Assembly: GCA_051453625.1 (NCBI GenBank)
Contig: JBOZIK010000001.1
Coordinates: 40,932,137 to 40,993,008, forward strand
Source: Welwitschia mirabilis
Lineage: Eukaryota; Gnetophyta; Gnetopsida; Welwitschiales
Direction of reading: 5' to 3'
DNA length: 60,872 bases
Part shown: positions 33,254-46,326 of the stretch, piece after piece
Layout: every line of letters begins with the position of its first letter
Numbering within the stretch: the first letter of the stretch is position 1
The notes under the pieces: model-generated
What the model saw: only the letters and a program-made list of their open reading frames with translations
The model's database searches: none
Told to the model about the DNA's origin: nothing
Position numbers and translations under genes: made by a program

Positions 33254-35083
33254 TTTATATTTTCCACAACTATCGATGGAAAGATCAAGGCATGGTTATA
33301 TGATTCAATGGGCTCCAGGGCAGGTTATGATGCACCAGGACTGCACCACCATGGCTTATTAGTGCTGATGGAACATGATAATGATAATTATGCAATGCAG
33401 TTTTGTACTCTCTGTCTTCTAGTCTTCTAGTTTAATTGTGAGTTATGCTTTTAGCCTGTTTTCAAGTGGGATGACAAAAGAGGATGATTCTTTTCTGGTA
33501 GAATGGAACAAAAGTGAGGGGGCTATTAAACGTACTTACCTTGGTTTCCGGAAGTGTTCTCTTGGAGTGGGACAGTTTGATACTACGAGGAACAGATTGT
33601 TGGCAGCCGATGATGAATTTAAAATTGAATTTTGGGATATGGATAACACAAATAAGTTGACTAGCACTGATGCTACTAGCGGTTTATCTGTAATTATTCA
33701 ATGCTTCCTACATTTTCTTTTTCTTTTTCTTTTTCTTATCTTTTTCCCTCTGATTTTGTACCATCACACTTTAGTTTCAATCACAGNNNNNNNNNNNNNN
33801 NNNNNNNNNNNNNNNNNNNNNNNNNNNNNNNNNNNNNNNNNNNNNNNNNNNNNNNNNNNNNNNNNNNNNNNNNNNNNNNNNNNNNNNNNNNNNNNNNNNN
33901 NNNNNNNNNNNNNNNNNNNNNNNNNNNNNNNNNNNNNNNNNNNNNNNNNNNNNNNNNNNNNNNNNNNNNNNNNNNNNNNNNNNNNNNNNNNNNNNNNNNN
34001 NNNNNNNNNNNNNNNNNNNNNNNNNNNNNNNNNNNNNNNNNNNNNNNNNNNNNNNNNNNNNNNNNNNNNNNNNNNNNNNNNNNNNNNNNNNNNNNNNNNN
34101 NNNNNNNNNNNNNNNNNNNNNNNNNNNNNNNNNNNNNNNNNNNNNNNNNNNNNNNNNNNNNNNNNNNNNNNNNNNNNNNNNNNNNNNNNNNNNNNNNNNN
34201 NNNNNNNNNNNNNNNNNNNNNNNNNNNNNNNNNNNNNNNNNNNNNNNNNNNNNNNNNNNNNNNNNNNNNNNNNNNNNNNNNNNNNNNNNNNNNNNNNNNN
34301 NNNNNNNNNNNNNNNNNNNNNNNNNNNNNNNNNNNNNNNNNNNNNNNNNNNNNNNNNNNNNNNNNNNNNNNNNNNNNNNNNNNNNNNNNNNNNNNNNNNN
34401 NNNNNNNNNNNNNNNNNNNNNNNNNNNNNNNNNNNNNNNNNNNNNNNNNNNNNNNNNNNNNNNNNNNNNNNNNNNNNNNNNNNNNNNNNNNNNNNNNNNN
34501 TGAAAATGGAATCAAGATATTAGCTAATGCAGAAGGACTCCAATTGATTAGTATGTTTGATAGCAGAACCTTTGATGGAGGAAGGGTACCATTAGAATCA
34601 ATAGGAATGAAGGTATGTTGCTTGTGCTATTTGTTATCAATTCTGAAGTCACCTATCCATATGTGGCTTACATGATTAGTCATTTTTTTTTGTAGTCAAT
34701 GTGATGCTTGCTGTGGTTAGGGCAACAGCAACTATTCCTGGTGATATTGAATGAACAGAAAGAATTACTCCTACAGGATTTATGACGAGCTTTGTAACAG
34801 CGTTTTCCCTCTATTGCCTTGAGACTTTTCAATTGAATCACATCAATTTTCTTTTGTTCCGCTATGATACGCTACTAGGTGCCATCAATATTGAAATTTA
34901 TTTGACTGTCACAATTGGATTTTGATTCTGTCACATAATGATACTGACCATCGAATACAGGATGTGAAACCAAGGATATTAGATAGTGTGGGAGACAAGG
35001 TTAAGAACTGGAAATTACCAAAGATAATTGAACCTAGGCAATGCAGGTCTCTCAGGTTATCAGAGCCAGCACACAGATTGAAG
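33254..35083 (+). pseudogene. TPL: TOPLESS/TPR co-repressor segment, copy B
   Basis: Blocks at 33254 to about 33370, 33466-33689, (gap)-34612, about 34696-34800 and about 34940-35083 correspond to those of copy A. They include FIFSTTIDGKIKAWLYDSMG, SFLVEWNKSEGAIKRTYLG, NGIKILANAEGLQLIS and NWKLPKIIEPRQCRSLRL. This copy is closer to functional TPL in most blocks. The first block has a small deletion after DAPG and an extra T after CTTMAY that shifts SADGT out of frame. At about 34938 the acceptor reads CATA where copy A has CATAG. 714 N hide one exon. It is pseudogene-like, though sequence error is possible. Confidence 0.8.
33787..34500. other. assembly gap (714 N)
   Basis: 714 N inside TOPLESS copy B. 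Long open frames through it are artefacts. Confidence 0.99.
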
Positions 35084-35290
35084 GTTAGTTTTATGGTTTT
35101 TGGCTTTTGTGATTATTCTCTTGTGATCTCGAGGGTTTAGTGGAATCAAAGAAAATTACATATGATGTATTTCGCATATAGAAAGGTTAATATACACAAA
35201 CTTTGGAATGTCCATATTAGCTTTTGCATCCAATGCTTTACATAAATTATAGAAATGGCAACGAACTGAGCATAATCGATCTGGGAAGGT

Positions 35291-36454
35291 GATATCTTAA
35301 GATTGCAAACAATTGTTTGCTGCACATTTTGGTGGTTCAAATAAAAACTTCTAGAGCTATATCTGGTACATTGTGTAAGATCTTTCTTTCATGATAATCA
35401 CTAATGTCCCTGCTCCAGTAGTTATTGTTGCATTCTGTTTGTTACAATGTATAGAAAGGACACATTTCTAAACAGGCTTGTGAGGGTAATTTCCAGAAAA
35501 GAAGGAAACACATACTTGAAAGTGCTTTCTATAGTTCTGAATAGAAGAAGTCTTTTCCTTCTGAACTTGGTACAAAATACTCAGTTAACCATATCTCTAA
35601 TGATCTCTATCACTCCCCTGACATCTGCAGCAGCAAGCTGTAAATACTCACCTATCAAATTACCATCACTGAACTCTTTCTAGATAGTCATAATGCTTTC
35701 ATGAATAGGCCCCTGCAAACAACACAAAAGGCATAAGGCAAATGACATTGAGAACCCAATGAGAAAATTCATCATAATTATCTCTTTTCAAATGTATAAT
35801 GTTAAGTATGACATGGCCTTTTGATTCTATATCCCTTTTCGCTTCATAGTCTTGAAATAAACATATTTGTACTTATACAATAATATGAATGTTTCAAACA
35901 GTGTTATCACTACTGCTAACAAGAATGCAAATACAATTAAATTAACTATTAAGGAACGTCACTACCAAACAGTAGAGAAGCGAACTTTGTGGTAAACATA
36001 CGAAAGATAAGGTACTCTAAACTAATGGAAACTAAGGTACTCTAAATTAATGGAAAATGGATACTAAAGGTACTCTAAACTACACTAATACAGTAAGATC
36101 TCTGAATGTGAGACTGACCATCATTTATTACAAATGGAGAGAGTTTGCTTTGTCTTGCATGTGTTTTATCAATTTTAAGTGGAGAGAGATTTTCCACCTT
36201 AACCAAGACAACACCTTTTTGACCTCAATTCCATGGACAGATCACTAAATATTAAGCTTCCAGAGCTATAGTTGAAATTGAACAGTTCACAAACCAAGCT
36301 CAAACAAGGGGCCAGGTGCAGAATGTCTTATTAAAAATAACATATAAAGAGAAACAAAAAAGGAGAAGCACAAACAAACAAGCAACACAGATTTCATGTG
36401 AATAAGCCTCCTTCAAGATGACATGCACAAGAAAAGTGCAGAAGTCTATTATTC
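35291..36454. other. intergenic; possible minus-strand exon at about 35585-35712
   Basis: The minus strand after TTTGCAG near 35712 can be read GPIHESIMTI, stop, KEFSDGNLIGEYLQLAAADV. This has coding-like composition but I do not recognise it, and it has an internal stop. The rest is AT-rich with nothing to name. Confidence 0.25.
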
Positions 36455-38440
36455 TTCAGCTACAGAACAAATACAAGAAATACAGAAAATGGGGGAATCC
36501 CTCAACCCTTAAACAAAAGGATTAAATAAAACTTGGTTTTCCAGCCAATTCCTAAAAATAATATCTCCTTTAAGTCATTTTGGTTATTTAGTTCCTTCAA
36601 AAATAGAGGGACAAAAACTGAAGCTGATATTATGATGTTATCACCTTATTACATTAAACATGGCAGCAATGTTAAACTATAACATTACAAAGGAGGAAGA
36701 AAGTATATTAATTCTGACTTCACTTCAACATTCTTACACTTGAAGACCATAAGGCCTCCATTTAAGAAATCAGGTTACACAAGAAACTCGCCCTTAAACT
36801 GCATCTTGATAAGAATCTTGAAGTACTTAGAGGACCGTCATGGTTAAAAATGCTCACGAAGTGCTAGGAGAAGAATGAAATGCCATAGCTTAACACCCTA
36901 TTAAGAAAAAGGAAAACAAATATTCTTGGGTTAAGTACCTTTCACAAAGGAAGGCTGATGAGATAACAAAAAATGGAACAGAAGGTATGCTTTGTATTTC
37001 TACAATTAACCAAATTAAATTAGGAAGGACCAAAGTCCAAACATGCTACAGATGAAAATTCAGAACTGGGTCATAATACCAAAGTCCACAGAGGTGGGAG
37101 ACTACTGATCATTAATAGGATAAAGAAATGCAATGAAACTGATATAGTCATATGGCATACTATCATCACAGCATCACCTGACTTTCCAGTGTTCTTAATC
37201 AATTCACTATGAACAACAAAATGCTAGCTAGATGACGGAAATGTGGTCAAGGATAACAGATAACCATGATTACTAAAGCCTTGTAGATGATTTTCACCAA
37301 ACATTATGTAGGTCTGAGAAAAATTAAGAAAAGGGCTTTAAGCCATATCTCAAGGATGTCACGAATCAATTTTAACCATCAAAATCACTAAGGTAACAAA
37401 TGGAAANNNNNNNNNNNNNNNNNNNNNNNNNNNNNNNNNNNNNNNNNNNNNNNNNNNNNNNNNNNNNNNNNNNNNNNNNNNNNNNNNNNNNNNNNNNNNN
37501 NNNNNNAGAATAAATACAAGAAATACAAAAAATGAGTGAGCCCCTCAACCCTTAAACAAAGGGATTAAATAAAGCTAGGTTTTCTAGCCAATTCCTAAAA
37601 ATAATATCTCCTTCAAGTCATTTTGGTTATTCAGTTCCTTCAAAAATAAAAGGACAAAAACCAAAGTTGATATTATAATGTTGTCATCTTATCACATTAA
37701 AGATGGCAGCAATGTTAAAATATAACATTATAAAGGAGGAAGAAAGTATGTTAATTTTGTCTTTACTTCAACATTCTCACACTTGAAGACCATAAGGCCT
37801 CCATTTAAGAAATCAGGGCATATAAGAAATTGGCCCTTAAACTGCATCTTGATAAGAATCTTGAAGTACTTAGAGGACCATTATGTTTAAAAATGCTTAT
37901 GAGGTACTAAGAGAAGAATGAAATGTCCTAGATTAACCCCCTATTAAGAAAAAGAAAAACAAATATTCTTGGGTTAAGTACTTTTACAAAATAAGGCTAA
38001 TGAGAAAACAGAAAATGGAATAGAAGGTATTTTTTGTATTTCTACAATCAACCAAATTAAATTGGGAAGGACCAAAGTTCAAACATCCTAGAAATGAAAA
38101 TTCAGAACTCCATCATAATACCAAAGTTCACAGAGATGGGAGACTACTGATCATTAATAGAATAAAGAAATGCAATAAAATTGATATCGTCATACGACAT
38201 ACTATTATCACAACATCATCGGACTTTCCATTATTCTTAATCAATTCATTATGAACAACAAAATGCCAGATAGATGAAGGAAATGTGGTTAAGGATAACA
38301 AATAACAATGATTAATGAAGATTTGTAGATGGTTTTCATCAAACATTATGTAGGTTTGGGAAAAATTAAGAAAAGGGCTTTAAGCCGTATATCCAAGATG
38401 TCACGAATTAATTTTAACCATTAAAATCACTAAGGTAATT
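36455..38440. repeat. roughly 950-bp tandem duplication
   Basis: 36455-37406 and 37507-38440 are parallel copies (both begin AAATACAAGAAATACA and end in AAAATCACTAAGGTAA) with roughly 8-10 per cent difference by eye and a 100-N gap between them. No coding content is recognised in either. Confidence 0.8.
37407..37506. other. assembly gap (100 N)
   Basis: 100 N between the two copies of the 950-bp duplication. Confidence 0.99.
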
Positions 38441-41070
38441 AGATGAAAGCTAAGAACTACTACAACTAGCATAGGTATTTAATTTCCAAGGACGACCAAG
38501 GTGGATTATGTCACAATTAAACTTTTGAATTCAATTTGAAATGTTATAGGAACAAAACAAAAATTAAATAAGAGGTAAGCATATCCAATCCAGAGATGGA
38601 ATAGGACATTCTTTGGATGTGACAAAGGAATTCTCTATGTAAGGAATAAGAGAAGTGGATGAAAATATGAAAAAGAAAATAGATGAAAGTAAGATATACC
38701 ATAATAATAACTTGCTTTTGAGGACAAACAAGACAGGCACTGGAATTTCTCTTGACAAAACTCTGAAAGGCCCAAGGCATCATTGATTGAAAATGTTACT
38801 GCATGCAAGTCCTTTCACCAATGATAAGACACATGGCACCAAAAAGTTCCTATTACTCGGGAAATGCAAAATTGCTTAGCCTAAATAAAAAGAAATGAAG
38901 ACCCAATGTCATATAGCTAAATAATGTATTTCATCAAAATCATGGAAGGCTATCAACAAAGCCCTTAACGAGGCTTTAGATACAGAGACATTTCATAAAC
39001 AAGTCAGTACTATATTCAATCTCATTTCCCAAAAGCAAACCTAAATCCCAAAGGTTTTACTGTTTTAGACTCATAAAATTTGTACCTTTATCTCATCCAC
39101 TCATCAAATTTCTTATTTAATGTGGTTGCTACTTCACTTTTTGGTTATTGGTAACAAGTCTGGATTAGTCCACAGGAGTATTGAATGAATGTTTCTACCA
39201 TACTGGGAATGATACCCATTTGCATCTTTTTTAATTTGAATGGAAGAATTACTTTGCAAAACATGTCTTCTGCAAATGTGTGCTCCATTGTCAATCAAGG
39301 CCACTTTTCCTTGATTGTCAAATCACTTCCTCCTCCTCCTTTAGCACCTCCTGCCCCTTCTGCAAATAGCATTTCACCAAGATTGGAGTGTTTTTAGTAA
39401 CATGCTTGGCTTTGTGCCCTCTAAGGATGCCATCTACTTACTCCCTTTGAATTGGAAGACAGTGTGGTTCTTTTGCAGTGACATGCATGTGTCTTCTCCC
39501 TTTTTTTGTTTTCACTCTTTTGAAAATCTCTTTGTGTGGTAGCTCAGAAACAAATGTCTTTTCCCCACAAGCCCTCGTAGTAGTTCTTTGGACATTTCTA
39601 GATGCTGCATCACTCATGTATCCATCCTTGATATGTTGAGTTCATTACAGAATAAAGTATTTCGTGTCATCTTGAAGAGGGACCCTTGATGCTGATTACT
39701 GCCTCATGAGTGCAGACTAAAGCCGTCATACTCTTGCTTGCCTTCAGTTTTTAGCAACAATCTGTGATTTTTGGCCAACACAAGATGACTGGGCAGAGCC
39801 ATGAGGAGGCATAGCCTAAGCCCGTGAAGGCCCCAGACATAAATATACATTTGCATAGTGCAAACCTTGTAGCTTGTATTAATTCATCAACTGTAAAAAT
39901 TGTGCTTAGGGCAACCGGCAACCACTAGCTTTTAATGTGATCTGAATAAATACCAACTGTTATTTAGTTATAGAGGTAAAAAGCAAAGGCAAAAGTTTCA
40001 ATACAGGAACATTCGCTACACATAAAATGATTTGACAAAATGTTTCTATAGCACGCAACCCCATTTCCTAAAAGTACTTCTCACCCAACTTTCAATATAT
40101 AAGGTTACCGCAAAATCAACACATCTGACTTAAACCACAAACAACCTTTACTGTATCCTGAACTAGATTATAGAGATTTATTTATCTTTTTAAAAAAATT
40201 TAGAAGACAGCAGATCTCAGGGCACCACTGGTAGAGTACTGGGATAAATCACCAGTATGTAGACTACTACTCTTAAATGCAAAATTGAATGCCATTTTCC
40301 TGTAAAAAAGTGAAATTCCATTGGCAACAGTTTACAAAGAGAGCTTAGGTACGGAAAAAATACAAAAATATAGTTTAGGAAGTGGTAAAATGCACCCACA
40401 TTCATTCACACTGATACTGACTCCTTGGTTTATAATTACATGTTTATTAAGAATTCTGGCACTTTAAAAGTTGTGCTAACATTTTCATCCATATTCTACA
40501 CATTGTGTTTGTGTATTTGCAAAAAATGCTCATAGAAAGGTTACAAGAGATCTGAACTGTTTCCAATGTAGAGTGCTTGAAATGGGCTCAAAGAAAAGGA
40601 AAGAAATGTGTCCTGACAAAACTTTTGAGATACAAGAATGTAATATGATGTAAATCAAATTGATTTTAGGCATTCATATAGTTTGCTTTTCTTCACAATA
40701 TCTCTTCACAGTTCACACACACCCAAAAACAACAAGCGATAATCTGTTTGTGTTATCTTTTTTTAAAAGGTACTTCCAAAACCCTGTTGAAGGACAGAAA
40801 CCTGTGAAGGAAGTGAACGACATAAAACTGATAATTTTGGGTAGTTTCTAGAGTTCTCTAGAGCCAATGTGAGACTGCAGGCATTGAAACTGCAACATAC
40901 AAGGGCATAGCAAAAGAAATATTGCCACAACAATATGTTGGATTTTGTTCCAAACTGAGTGCACATTGCAAAACTTGCACATGAAAGTTGAAACCCCTTT
41001 TGCCCGATCTAACAGAAGAGATTTCAAGTCTAAAGAAAACCCTTAGATGCGCTTAAAGAAAATTAACAAG
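38441..41070. other. intergenic DNA, nothing firmly recognised
   Basis: Scattered short frames lack homology I can see. A segment near 40209-40260 contains CACTGGTAGAGTACTGGG, which resembles a tRNA A box, but no B box follows. Confidence 0.35.
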
Positions 41071-41170
41071 AAAAGAGAGAGAATGCATGGAGTAACTTCA
41101 AAAACAAGTTTTACATACCCAAAAGAGAGAGAATGCATAGAGTAATTTCAAAAACAAGTTTTACATAACC
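41071..41170. repeat. 50-bp tandem duplication
   Basis: AAAAGAGAGAGAATGCAT starts at 41071 and 41121. Both units run to TTTTACATA(C/A)CC with very few differences. Confidence 0.9.
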
Positions 41171-41860
41171 TCATTCGCATACGAATACTAATAATATCCA
41201 TCAAAGAGCAGGAAGTGACAGCTTGCGCATCAAGATCCGAGCAGAAGTAGTAAAGCATTAAAGACGAAGAGAGTGTAATGGCCCGATACTTATTGAGGGC
41301 CTGGTCAAAAAGAATATACCAGAGCAATGCACTTCGCCTTAGGTTGAGAATGAGCAAAGCACTGAAGATGCCAGATATTTTTGCTTAATCCCACAATGTC
41401 CACCCTTTACACATCAAAGAAGGTAGAGTCTCTAGCGTTTATGTTAATGTATCTGTGTGCCGCATCACCGCGATTTCGTTGCTACATGAAAAGCGCACAA
41501 AAAAACTTCAATCCAATAAAGCAGAAACTTCTTCGTTACCAGGAATTCGATTGAAACTCTTCATAAAAAAGGGACTTCAATGTGCATTACCTGGGAAAAA
41601 GGAGGGCATTCAGTCTGAATTTTCTCTCCACAAAACTAGGACTTGCGATCTATCTATCAGCTTAGGAAACGAGTTTGTAGCTTCAGCAACTTAGACCCGA
41701 CCGTTTTCTGCCAAGAAAACATTTCTGAAACCCTTGTGACGATTAAAGCATAGAATTGGATGAAAGGTCCACGCCACATATTGGAGTGAATTGGAAAACG
41801 AAGGCAACTGGGCGGTCTTTGCATTTTAACAAAAAAACACGTAATTGTTATCATTTTAGT
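41171..41860 (-). other. possible first exon and promoter of an unrecognised minus-strand gene
   Basis: Base composition is less AT-rich than its flanks, and the minus strand has a 69-codon open frame (41357-41148) containing RRSALLWYILFDQALNKYRA and SSLMLYYFCSDLDAQ. The product is unknown to me. The frame ends in the 50-bp tandem repeat. No other exon could be linked to it. Confidence 0.2.
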
Positions 41861-41884
41861 ATTATGTCGGTCTTTTTTTTGAAA

Positions 41885-42005
41885 CTAACTTTTGCGGAAC
41901 TGGGCTTTTAAATGCCTTAAAAAGAGCGTTTAAGTAGAAAAACGCCTTAAAAAGTATTATTACTATTATAAAAAACCTTTTACCGAATAAATGTTTTAAA
42001 GCCTA
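41885..42005. repeat. second locus of the GCCTTAAAA repeat
   Basis: AAATGCCTTAAAAAGAGCG, AAAACGCCTTAAAAAGT and TTTTAAAGCC occur within about 120 bp, the same words as at 9590-9830. Confidence 0.5.
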
Positions 42006-42039
42006 TATTTCTTGTAATGTTTGAAAATACTTTCTTGTC

Positions 42040-42660
42040 TTAATAAAGGACGTCCATTGTGTTTCTTTCACCTTATGTTAATGATATAATGTTTGGTGAC
42101 AATTCAATTGCATTGATTGAAATGTCTATAAGTCCATGATGAAAGAACTTGAAAAGAAAGCTATGTTCCTGTTAAAGTATTTCATGTGAATGAAAGTGAA
42201 TCAATCTAATGATTTAATTAAGATGTCTCAAAATACTATGGTCGAGACAAATGTATTAAATATCTTTTATAATTACAAATACTATAGTTTTCCCCTAGAT
42301 TCTATATATTATTTGATGATAATTCATCCATATATCAAAGTTTCTATTGTAATTATGGCTTGTTTCATGGAATCTACAACCAAAATACATTAAAGCATTA
42401 TTAAGAAATTGTTGAGGTATGTTTCTAAGACATCTTATGGCTTAATTTATGGCCACCAACCTAATCCTACTTTTTGGGTAATCTATGACGCGAATTTAGT
42501 AGATGCCCAAGAACTTTAAAAAGCATTAATGAAAATTTGTTTACGTGAAAAGAATACTAATTTACTATGGTTCCAAAAGTGAATCTTAGCAATCTAATTA
42601 ATTATAGAAGCCAAATGTGTATTAATTATAAAGGGAATGCTAGAGATCATGTGATTTAAG
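42040..42660 (+). pseudogene. Ty1/copia RT-RNase H remnant
   Basis: Reads LYVNDIMFGDNSIA, a changed form of the copia LYVDDMIxxG motif. The RNase H part follows: LLRYVSKTSYGLIYGHQP, VIYDANLVDAQEL, and EAKCV corresponding to EAEYV. Stops occur throughout. No LTR was identified. Confidence 0.6.
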
Positions 42661-45549
42661 AGAAACATTTTACAAAAATAAAATTTCCGTTCAAATCTCT
42701 CATGCAAAATTTCAAATTTAACCAAAGTGCAACCAACATAACAACAAATATTTGATGAACCAAAATCCTATGTATTATGTTAAGATAAGTTTATATTTAT
42801 TATTTAAATTAATTATAAATTTTATGTAGTAGGTTGTTAATTGTTCTGTATAAATTACATTAACAAATGGTGAAGGTCCAATTTCCACTTAGCATAAGAA
42901 TGAATAAAAAAATGGTTAGGCTAAAATTTAGGAACTACCTCAAAAACACAAATGGTTTTAAAGAGAAAGAAAAAAAAGCTAATTACTAGGAGAAAGGACT
43001 TTGGTATAAAGAAGGGATGCTAAATCCATAAGGTAGCTTTCGACAAGGAAGGAGAACTAGGAATGGTACGTTCCAAGATATCTACCTAAAAAGTTCATTA
43101 AATCTCTAATGCTTCCTGTAAAGGAGACATAAGCCTTAGTGCTACCTACAAAGGAAACATCATTCTGTAATTAGTTTTTTGAACATAATACATGCATAAT
43201 AGTTCTGTTAAAAGTTGTATTTGTGTTATTAACTATTGTAGCATTTGACATTATTATAAAACTAAAAATTTCATTTTCTTGTGTTGTCCTTATTATAACG
43301 TACTTGAAGTATATTGGTTATTTATTTTTCTACTCTAATATATGTAGTTAAACACATGCTAGGATATTTAGAGTGCTTAGAAATAAGTGTTGTTTTAGCA
43401 TTTTAGTTGAATTTATAAATGAACTTTAATATTTCCTCCTTAAACATGTATAATATGTATCTAGTGATAATGAATCAGTCTTTAATCTAAATTATTTAAG
43501 TTGTTCTTATCAAGATCTTATCTCAGTAATGCAATTTGGATTAAGTTGGTTGAAGATTTGATAATCTTAACTAGTTCCTTAGTAAGCCTCTTTGTTTTTA
43601 ATCTAAATGATTAAAGATAATATTGAGGCTAATAGTATAACATTTTGAGAATTTTTTTTGGATAGTTTTCTAGTATTTGTCCATACTTTTATTAATACTT
43701 AGCTCTTATAATTTTAGCACTAGAAGAATGAATGCTCCTAATGCTAACTAATAAAGATGAAAAACTTAACTATTTAGGAGGATAGTCAAGGGAAATGAAG
43801 GGATGAAAAAGTTATATATATTAGGGATATTAGAAAACATGATTTAGGAAAACAAACTTCATAGCAAATTAAATTAGAAATAAAAGAAAGATAATTTAAG
43901 ATTAATGAAACAACATTACAGTGGCTTGTTAAAGAATAATTATTACCCCAGCTTATGATTGAAATGGAAAAAAGGGCGTTTACTCTTTTGAAAATACCTC
44001 TAACCTAGAACAAGTAGAAATTATAAACATTTAGAAACCCATAGTATGAAAAAGTTTTTATCACATTGTTATTAGAAAGATGATGAAGATTCTGCATCCT
44101 TTGGTTAGAAGATTTAAATCTTATTAGCCCTACTTCTTTGTAATTTCTCGAGAACGCTAGGAATATAAGCATTTCATTAATAGTGGATTTTGAAGGATAG
44201 AAGTCAAAAGAACCCTTACTTCACCTAAGTTTATTTAACTCCCTTTGCAAAACATACTATTTAGACTCAAAATCAAATTATCTAAGATATTTTTTAATTT
44301 GTCTTAAAGGAGAAGTAAATTTGTGGTATCATAGGAATCCCAACCATGCTTTAGCTCATAAACTCTTTCAAAAATATTTCTTTAGATGAATTTCAGACCA
44401 TGAAAGTGTTCAAACATTTAAGAAAATAAATCTTGAATATTAAAAAAAAAACGAAAATGAGATATTTGATGGATTCATGTATAGGTATAATATATTACTA
44501 GCTAAAAATCTAAACTTGAAGGAGTTAACTAAAAACTAACAAGAGAACCAAAAGGTCAACCAGCTTGGAGATGGGATCAGTTGTCCATATCTATGGTCAA
44601 CTAGCCCTAATGAGGGATCAGCTAGCTTTGCATCCAGATGAAGTTGATAATTCTAAAGATAAGATCAATCAACTAAGAATAGGGTTGAATGATTCAAGGG
44701 GTTGACTAAATTAGCATAAGAAGTCAACTAATCATTGAATTATTGCCCAAATTGTTTATAAAAACATTAAATAGATTCCTTATCATTTTGATTTTAGATA
44801 AATGTTACATTCTTCATATGTGAGCCTCACAAATAATCACAAATGGATTTCTTATATATACTAGAGAATTTAGCATAAAAAATATAGATGATATGATGTT
44901 CTATCTTCATTTTGACACTTGATTGTATGCCATATGAAGTTCTAATTATTAGAAGTGTCTTCACATTCTTTCTTTCTCTATTCCATCTTCCATTCTCTAA
45001 TTCACTTTAATCACTAAAGATTGGATTATTAATTATAATAAGCTTGAAATGAAGAATAGCCAAAATATCTTGTTATACTAGTGAAGGGCTACCACAAAGT
45101 CTTGAGAAGTGTGGAAGCTAAGGTATTTATAATAAAAAGAAAATATATTTGTTTTCTCCATTCTCTATTACAATTTGATTTCATAGTTCATGATTTAGTT
45201 AATTTCAACATGCTAAATTGATTAACTTACATATTGAAATTAGTAGATCTATGACTATTTTATTATTTTTCTATGCCTTAACCAAATTGCTAATGTGCGC
45301 TATATTTTCTAATAATCAAATTGATTTCGTGGATATTATTATCATTTGATTTGGTTAGTGAAGTATATCATTTATATCATTGCAATTTTTTTAGAACAAA
45401 GTGTGTTTCAAATAATATGTTATCATCATAGATCTATGCTTTTATTAGTTATATATGCTATTCTCTTAGATAAGAACTAATAAGATTAATAAATTATCAA
45501 AAACTATCATAGCTTTCTTATTTATCCTTCTCCTCTACAAAAATTTGAT
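42661..45549. other. AT-rich repeat-derived DNA
   Basis: A stretch at about 44300-44390 reads LKGEVNLWYHRNPNHALAHK, weakly like a retroelement gag core. 44540-44740 has several GTCAAC words (GGTCAACCAG, GGTCAACTAG). I see no gene. Confidence 0.35.
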
Positions 45550-46224
45550 CCCAACACAAGAATCCTTTACTAAACTATGGCATAAAAGAATTAGTCACTT
45601 GACTTAAAATGATTTGTAAGTTCTTGCCAACAAAGAGATCCTACCTAAAATAATAAATACACCTTTAAGACCTTATATCCACTATTCACATCGAAAGAAA
45701 CATAGAGATCCTTTTATATATTCCCTCCATCTAGGGGAAAAAATAAGGTTTTGAAGTTAATTCATACAAGTTTATGGTTCATGAGAGATAGATCACTTGA
45801 TGGGTCATTTTATTTTGTAATATTTATTCATGATCACTTTAGAAAAGTGTGATTATTTTCCTTGAAAACCCAATATCAGATGTTTAATGCATTTAAGTAA
45901 TTCCATACTAAAGTAGAAAGGCAAACTAAAAGGAAATTGAAATGTGTAAAAACAGATAATGGTGATGAATTTAGAGGACTATCTAAGGAGTATTGCAACT
46001 CTTATAGAATCAAGATTATGAAGATAATACCAAAGACTCCATAGCAGAAGGATGTGGCTAAAAGAATGAATAGAACTATCTATAAAAAAATTGTATGTAC
46101 ACTCTTTCATAAAAAGTTACCTAAATCCTTTTGGGATAAGGTAATGAAGAAAATAATTAATTCAATTAATATCTTTCCTTCTAAAACTCTTAATGGTAAT
46201 ATTCCTAATAGTATTTGAATAGAA

Positions 46225-46326
46225 AAGAAGTATCTTATGACTATTCACAAGTTTTTGATTACATGGCATTTGTTTAAGAAGTATCTTATGACTATTCACA
46301 AGTTTTTGGCTACATGGCATTTGTTT
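46225..46326 (+). repeat. 51-bp tandem duplication inside the copia integrase
   Basis: AAGAAGTATCTTATGACTAT starts at 46225 and 46276. The unit is 51 bp (17 codons), so it keeps the frame (KKYLMTIHKF is repeated), and the two copies differ at about two positions. Confidence 0.9.

Larger units (their letters stand above)
30680..35290 (+). repeat. roughly 2-kb tandem duplication containing a TOPLESS segment
   Basis: Copy A (30680-32613) and copy B (32714 to about 35290, including 714 N) align from TTTTATCTAAATTGCTTCT onward through introns and exons with roughly 10 per cent difference by eye. A 100-N gap sits at the junction. Because intronic sequence is duplicated, this is a DNA-level duplication, not retroposition. 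Confidence 0.8.

Noticed and set aside
33438-34523. Long plus-strand frame of 361 codons, and its neighbours in other frames across 33.7-34.7 kb
   Set aside because: Most of each frame is the 714-N gap. Only the first part is TOPLESS exon text.
40209-40262. Possible second tRNA/SINE (CACTGGTAGAGTACTGGG)
   Set aside because: Only an A-box-like word; no B box at the right distance.
44300-44390. Gypsy gag core (LKGEVNLWYHRN)
   Set aside because: Suggestive, but only about 30 residues with no flanking support, so it is mentioned only in the spacer entry.
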